Of a stretch of 64,000 nt of DNA, positions 57,761-64,000 are shown one piece after another. The position numbers and the translations under genes were made by a program. The stretch is taken from positions 10,900,758-10,964,757 of the forward strand of contig NC_037600.1 in NCBI RefSeq assembly GCF_003073045.1. The letters are read 5' to 3'. The notes beneath the pieces are model-generated. The model did not search any database. It had not been told where the DNA came from and worked only from the letters and a program-made list of their open reading frames with translations. The stretch is from Pomacea canaliculata (lineage: Eukaryota > Mollusca > Gastropoda > Architaenioglossa > Ampullariidae). Each line of letters begins with the position of its first letter. Positions within the stretch are counted from its first letter, which is position 1.

Positions 57761-58630
57761 GATTCATTAGAAACATAGAGACTGGATGGAAGATAAAAGG
57801 TCTTTTTTACAAAAGGAACATAACTGGGATAAGAAATGAGCCGTCTGGGTCTACGGAGGAAAGTGGAGGAAGGCTTGTTGTTTAACCGTAAACGAACACA
57901 TCCTGTATGAAATGTGATTTTTCATACTGTTGATATAATAAAAATATTTGTGCAACGGATAGTTGAAATTGGGCACTAATTATTTTTGTTGTCCCGTGGA
58001 TTCCCAGAAAATAACAAGATTAATTTCCTAGTCAATTAACAACAACAACAAAAAAGACGCTTTCTGTCTTTAGGATTTTTAATTGCATTTTACAATCTCA
58101 TGTTACTAAACCTCTTCTTAAATTAAATTTAAGGACTTTAGAAGAATCCATCATCAATCCAGCATAGCTTCCTTCAGGCATCCACTAAACCCATCTGGAA
58201 ACACTGAAGTCCTGCCGAAAACACAAACTACATTTAACTTATGGTTGCGCTTCCCATACCTTATTTTATTTTCTATTTAATTTACTGTAAACAGTGTATC
58301 TATACAGAGATCAGTACGCATATATCTGTCTATATATTTCACATGTGGTAGTAAAAGATTTACAAAAAATAATGTTGGGAAATTTAGCCGATGTACTTCA
58401 ATCTCTCTTTTCTCTCTTTATATGTATCGTAAATTAATATAACGCCCTCTTGTTAGAACTGCTGGTATTCAGAGGGCTGGCCTTTTAAAATATTTTGACT
58501 TCACTGGTGATAATAAAATAACTAACAAAAACCAAGAACAAAGACTTTGTCAAATGTTCACGTTTATTTGCACCTAATACAATCACCACACACACATCTA
58601 CCTCTTCCTGTAGGGTGTGATACTCTACAG

Positions 58631-58830
58631 CACGAGTGGGCAATTAATTTTCCCAAGGGGCCGCCTGAGAAATTCAGATTGTTTTAGAGGGCCGGACTAA
58701 TATCGTTAACTCAGTTTTACTCAATACTGTATATATAGTATATATACTGGCAGGCGGGCCAGCGGGCGGGCCGGTCTGGGACAGGAGGCGGGCCGGATTC
58801 GGCCCGCGGGCCGGCCTTTGCCCAGGCCTG
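58631..58830. mobile_element. hAT-type miniature element, copy of the 17804 insertion
   Basis: Same ends and same flanking duplication (ctctacag at 58623-58630, ctcgacag at 58831-58838) as at 17804. It is about 12 bases longer because of an extra GGGCCAGCGGGC-type repeat in the GC-rich interior. Confidence 0.8.
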
Positions 58831-58936
58831 CTCGACAGTGTCAACAGAAAGTTAGTCATTGCCTCTATGTAACATCTTCTATCTGAAGTCATCGACATCA
58901 ACATACACCAGTCTACTCACACGGAAATTCCCAGTT

Positions 58937-59545
58937 GAAGCGAACGGTTTGCTTCCTGGTACACTCCAGTAAACGTGTTCACCTGATCAAAGGCGGATAA
59001 GCAATTTCTTTTGCTTGTTTATTGCTAAGTGTTCTTTGAATCTTATCTACTTATTTGTAGTAATAAACATGTTAGGTACGTGTTTTGATAAAATAGTTTA
59101 TTACCTGTGTAAATACTGATATTATACCTGTATGTTGTAGAAAAGGTTCTCTCAGATAAGGTGTTGATAACTATCTCACATGTACTAATCGAAACTACGT
59201 AACATGCTCAGAATCAGACTGTTATTAATACATCTATAAAAAATTAAAGATTTATTTCTCCATATTATATAATATATTAGCTTTTTACGACACTCCGATA
59301 CTCATATCTATATAGAGACGTCAGACCCACTGTAGCATTGCCAAGGGAAACTACTACTCGATATCTTCTTATTTTCTTGCAAGATTACTTCCCATTCTAA
59401 GAATAAGTTTGTTGGTTTATGCATTACTTAGTAGTGTACTACAAAAGCTACATCACTTTGTTATTATCTTACATTACTTGGTACCTTTTTTATGTCTACG
59501 TTGCTCAGTCTTCATCCTCCATCATTATTTTTTGTCGCTGGCTGT
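58937..59545. other. Segment present here, absent from the first block
   Basis: About 610 bases between CCCAGTTGAAGC and ACTCGCATTTGTGGGG. The first block joins these two motifs almost directly near 18105-18112. The segment itself resembles the spacer upstream of the full gene promoters (AATAAACATGTTAGGTACGTG), so deletion from the first block is the simpler reading. No gene in it. Confidence 0.6.
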
Positions 59546-60037
59546 AATCACTCGCATTTGTGGGGCGCCTTCAGGTTGCCACTAGGGTTGGAATATGGTT
59601 GGAAGTTCCTGGTAAAATGGAGAAAATCGGGGCTAAAGCACACACACACAACTTATACTCTACATCACTATACAATATATTGTTAACTTAAAACAGTAAC
59701 TTGTAAGTTGCTAACATCGCAGTGGTTAATTTACCAAAAACCACTCTGTAGCTAGTCTTAAATGCTTTATACCTTTGCTGAAAGGGGTTAAGGGAAGCGT
59801 TAACTTAATAACTACAACATTTTTATTCTGCATTATTTCCTGTTTTATCAATTGTGACAAGTTTTTTATAGTGAGAAAGATTTCTTGTTACTATTAAAAA
59901 TGTACCATAAAGAATTTATTAGCATAATTTTTTGCATTAATTAATTACTGTATTTTATACATTTACTAGTCACTTGGTAGCTTCAGCTACGTCATATATA
60001 TTTTGTATATTTATATTTTTATAGGTTGCCTACTAAG

Positions 60038-60295
60038 ATGGTGACAGCATCAACTCAGCCCATAGAAAGGGAGTGTATGGTGTGCATAAGTGAATTCGAG
60101 ACACCAAAGATTCTACTGTGTGCTCACCTCCTGTGCCGAAAATGTGTCATTCCGTTGTTGAAACCTGGTGCTGTTTGTCGGTTGTGTAGATATCTAATAG
60201 TTAATGATAAATGTTGTCTAGTTAGGAGACGCATGATGCAGGCAAATTCTGCCGACGCCCTGCAAACAGATTTTGTGATGGAAGCCCTGGTGTAG
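60038..60295 (+). CDS. RING-only TRIM derivative, second copy
   Basis: Matches 18592-18849 with a few substitutions (MVCI for VVCI, LLKPG for LWKPG, RYLIV for RYPIV). It keeps all eight RING zinc ligands, the length of 85 codons and the same TAG. Retention of ligands in both copies fits either a small RING protein or a very recent duplication of a pseudogene. Confidence 0.5.
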   Translation: MVTASTQPIERECMVCISEFETPKILLCAHLLCRKCVIPLLKPGAVCRLCRYLIVNDKCCLVRRRMMQANSADALQTDFVMEALV

Positions 60296-60309
60296 AGTGC
60301 TCGTGTACT

Positions 60310-61918
60310 GGCTAGGTCATTTAAAAATGCAAACTTTCATGTCATACAAATTCTTCCAAGTGTGACACATGGGAACTGTAATGTGTGTTTATGTCACTGT
60401 ACGTGTGTGTGGGAAACTTAGTCTCTGCTGACAACAAATAGATGATACTAGCAGTATACTTCAAGACAGCAAACAGATATACAGAGTTCACATGATCGCA
60501 TACTTGCCTTTCACACACATATTCATTATGTATATAATAAATTACATGATGCCTGCTTAGAAATTCATAACTGAAGTTTTTAAAATATCAGCATATTTTT
60601 TTATTATAATTTAATTTTCTAAAATACATATATGTTTATTTATAGTATTAAACAATAAACTATGCAGTGTTTATATATATATAATGCGTTTATAACAATA
60701 TATTTATTTTCTGGAATTTTGATTGAGCAACTTTTTAAAGTGTTTGCTCATGTAGTCGGATAACTTTGACGTTGTTTTCGCAAACTTTTTTTTATTTACT
60801 TTCGCTATATCTGTGCAGAGATTTGCATCCACATACATGGCTGCATATTTCATGCTATTAGCAAATACTAGTAAGCATAAAGTTAATAAAGAAGGAAATT
60901 ACATCTATGAGGCATTTGAAGTACGAAATTTAATTCAAGGTTAGCTATTTCATTCATCAATCTGGCTGTGTAGCTTACAATGTATGTTCTATTGCTTTGT
61001 TTGTATATTGTATTGTGTAGTGATTTGATTCCCCTTGAAAAGGGACGAAGGTCTCTTCAGTAAATAAATTAACTTATCAATTAGTATGGTAAATTAGTAG
61101 AAACGTCTCATGTCAGAACTGCTGTGATTCAGAGGTGTGCTTTTTTCAGAATATTTTGGCTTTCGCTTGTAATAATGAAATAACTAACAGAAATAAAGAA
61201 TAAAAACTTCTTCCAATGTTTACGTTTATTTACATCTGATACAATCATCACATACACATCTTGCTGTTCTTGCCGACTGTGATATGAAATAGAGAATTAT
61301 TCATTCACACTTTGTACAGTGTCTTCTATTTAAAGTTATCTACACAGAACATACACCAGTCTACTCACACGGAAATTCTCCGTTGAAGCGAACAGTTAGC
61401 TTCCTGGTTAACTGCAGTAACCTTGTTCAACTGATCAAAGGTGGATAAGCAATTTCGCTTGTTTATTGGTAAATATTATTTGAATCTTATCCATTTACTT
61501 GTATTAATAAACATGTTAGGTACATGATTGGATAAAATAGTTTATTACTTGTGTAAATACTGATATTACACCTCTGTGTTGTAGCAACGGTTCTTTCAGA
61601 TAAGGTGTTGATAAATATCTCATATGTATCAATCGAAACTACGTAACATGCTCAGAATCACCTGAATGGTGTGTGTAGAAAATCTATTTTCTACTTTTAG
61701 TGTGTTTACTGTATTTAATGTGTTTAGTTACTTTGTTAGAGCAAAGTTGTGATTGGAGCAATTAGAATAGAGACAATACATCGTGAACTGGTCAAGCTGG
61801 CAGGACATCAGCCATTAGAAAAACAAACACTGGTAAAAAGGAAAACGAAAGCGCTAACGCATTTCCAAAAACCTTCTTAACGAAAATTTCCATAATAGTT
61901 GTCATATTATAATTAGAG
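60310..61918. other. Spacer upstream of gene G
   Basis: Matches 18880-20497 (family 3' flank module, then array spacer module with GGGACGAAGG near 61042). No gene seen. Confidence 0.5.
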
Positions 61919-61928
61919 GTCACGTGAC
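61919..61928. promoter_or_regulatory. Palindromic E-box GTCACGTGAC, gene G promoter
   Basis: Exact decamer, 137 bases before the 5' UTR donor after 62065. Confidence 0.55.
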
Positions 61929-62612
61929 TTGTATCCCAATGTCATAGCAACGACTTGTCGTCATAGTGAGTAGAGACTCTTAACAAAAGAGTTTTCTATT
62001 CTTTAGCCTGAAGTATTTGTCAGAAGGATGCAAGTCTCACCTAACTCAATCATCTGAAGGAAACAGTGAGTAAACTCTACTCGGTTACACCGCTTGACGT
62101 CACCACAGTCACGAACACCCCGGGTGTGTGTGTGGCAGTCTGTCATACCTTGGTGAGTCATAGCGTGAAGTAGGTCAGTCTGTACAATGACATTCATTGC
62201 TAGGTACTCACTTCAGTTAATAGTGGCTTTAGCAGTTTGAACTTTCTACAGAATTAAAAAAGGCTTTAGGGAAACTGCTAGATAATAAAATCTTTGTTTT
62301 GGCAATATTATTACCTCCCTTTTTATTTTGTATATATATATATTTTAGGTACTTGTCTTTCTACAAGAAAACACTAACCATTTTTAAATCGGGACCGTTG
62401 TGAATGAAATTTGTACTTTAAAGTAGCTACTGCAACTGCAGATGCTGTTAAAATAATTCAGTTTTATTCTCCCTTACCCTCACTAGTCTTTAGTCAGCAA
62501 ATTACGACCAACAAACTTTGCAAAGTTAAACATCCTCTTTCCCAAAGATAAAATCTCCAAAAGCTTGTATAAAAGTTAGTATGTATTGTTTGACTTGTAA
62601 CTACGATTCCAG

Positions 62613-63686
62613 ATGGCTCCGACACACAAAAGAGAGTGTGCCCTGTGCACAGAAGAATTCGCGACACCAAAGATTCTACCCTGTGGTCATCTCCTGTGTC
62701 GACAATGTATCATTTCCTGGATGGACTCCAAACCAGATGCCGGGTGTCCGCTGTGTAGATGTCCTATAGTAGAGCAGTCAGATGGAAGTTCGTCCGCCAC
62801 TGTTGACGCCCTGCCGACAGACTTTGTGATGGAAGCGCTGGTGGAGAGCGCTCGTGTGCTGAGTAAAGATCACCTTTGTTGTGTGTGTGAGGACGTCAGG
62901 GCGGACTTCATCTGTCTGCAGTGTCAAGACATGATGTGTCCAGCGTGTACAAAGGCTCATAAAAAGTTTTCGGGAACCCGGAGTCACGATGTGGAGAGTG
63001 TCAGCACTGTGACACCTGAACGTCTGGCTGCCAGCCGCCCTGCACTGTGTGCTGACCACGGCGACAAACACGCGGAGTACTACTGCTTCAAGCACCGCCT
63101 CGCTGTCTGCTCAGCCTGTAAGGCTAACAAACACAATGTATGCCCGGAAGTAAACTATCTTGACAATGAAATCGATTCAGCTCAAAATTTACTAAACGAC
63201 TTGACAAAGATTCTGGTAGAAGCGGAGCAGAAACTAGAGCAGGCTATAGGTCAGGTGACGTCACGTTTACAGGAAGTTGATGTCAGCGAACAAGAAGACT
63301 TGGCGCAGGTAGACAAGACATGTGACCGTCTTTACAAAATGGTGGAAGATTTCCGTAATAATTTGAAGGAAAAGACTCGCACGTCACATCTTAAAATCAG
63401 GAATTCATTACGTGACGTCAAGACTGACCTTAGCAACCGTCTAGGGAAGATGACGTCACACAAACACATTGTGACGCGAGCCACGTCAGTGTCACCACGT
63501 CCTGCACTGATACACATGACTCTGACTCTTGCTCTGACATACAGGATCAACAGCCTTGACCTCAGCACCTACTTGCAAAGAGAGTTGTGGGAGAAGCCCT
63601 TGTCTAGTGTAGAATGTTGTAAGAAACTTGTCAGACGGATACAACAGGAGCTACTGATGTTGGAGCAGCAGTGGACAGTTGCAGAG
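62613..63686 (+). CDS. Gene G: RING/B-box/coiled-coil exon, near twin of gene B, runs off window
   Basis: Coding exon 1 of 358 codons, directly after ATTCCAG and ending at a GAG/GTAATT donor. It has the same RING (ECALC, CGHLLCRQC, CPLC), B-box and coiled-coil layout as gene B. Differences from B include SSSATVDAL for SSSDTVDAL, ICLQCQ for ICMQCQ, KHAEYYC for KQAEYFC and LYKMVEDF for LQEMVEDF. The frame is intact. NHR exons would lie beyond 64000. 63687-64000 is intron 1. Confidence 0.8.
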
Positions 63687-64000
63687 GTAATTTTTTAGTA
63701 AGCCTGTTTAAATGTTACAACGATTGCATGTTTCTTTCTCTCTTACATTTATGTCATTTTTTCAAAGTAATTTTTTAAAAAACATTTCTCGCGTATAACT
63801 ATATGTTAGATTTACTGTTGTTCCTTTTTTATACTGAGAGTAATTTAGAAGTATTGAACAGACTATTTCTTATCCTGTATACAGTTTTAGCTGTTGTAGA
63901 TATCGTAGTTCACTATATATCTCGAATGTTAATGTGCGATGTGAACACGAGCTTGAACCACAAAATAAAAGTAACTCAGAAGTAATCCTTGTACATTTTA

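Larger units (their letters stand above)
51238..64000. repeat. Large duplicated block, second copy of 10609-22578
   Basis: This follows 10609-22578 in order: NHR exons, P-like element, CA repeat, decayed exons, hAT miniature element, RING-only gene, promoter and RING exon. One clear structural difference is about 610 bases present at 58937-59545 and absent at 18107. The first 3.5 kb after the gap has many one-base insertions against the other copy. It continues beyond the window. Confidence 0.8.

Overview
Animal genomic DNA, AT-rich with intron-split genes. It is most likely from a mollusc, perhaps a gastropod. That call rests on the tandem array of RING/B-box genes, the long AT-rich introns, and the mix of hAT miniature elements, a mariner remnant, a P-like element and an RTE-type LINE. 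No single marker fixes the species. No tRNA, rRNA, CRISPR or bacterial-type operon was seen.

The window is dominated by a tandem array of one gene family. Each unit has a promoter with the palindrome GTCACGTGAC, a short 5' UTR exon, and one large coding exon of about 1.07 kb (RING C3HC4, two B-boxes, coiled coil). Four small phase-0 exons follow, encoding a neuralized homology repeat (NHR) domain and a short tail. The protein is about 525-530 residues and is predicted to be an E3 ubiquitin ligase of tripartite-motif (TRIM) type with an NHR domain where TRIMs usually carry SPRY or NHL. Copies: gene A (9070-15032, premature stop in the last NHR exon), gene B (21190-25011, intact), gene C (27568-32956, intact, with a LINE in intron 1), gene D (37629-43569, near twin of A with single-base indels), gene E (from 47671, cut by an assembly gap), gene F (3' exons only, after the gap) and gene G (62613 onward, near twin of B, runs off the window). 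Two RING-only derivatives (18592-18849 and 60038-60295) and two older TRIM coiled-coil relics (6232-6630 and 34826-35187) also occur.

Layout: 1-3301 is single-copy flank with one possible coding exon. 3302-4572 is a solo LTR whose right edge is exactly the edge of the duplicated array. 4573-15840 is unit A with an antisense leucine-rich-repeat fragment upstream. About 15840-20500 is spacer with decayed exons, a hAT miniature element and a RING-only gene. 20500-25550 is unit B, 25550-26880 transposon debris, and 26880-33990 unit C. 33990-44460 is a second copy of the A block. 44877-50965 is unit E, 51138-51237 an N gap, and 51238-64000 a second copy of 10609-22578 (F, RING-only gene, G).

Sequence within about 1 kb left of the gap and about 3.5 kb right of it carries many one-base insertions. 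It looks like unpolished consensus, so frame breaks in E, F and D should not be read as biology without reads. The near-identical blocks may be recent segmental duplications or uncollapsed haplotypes.
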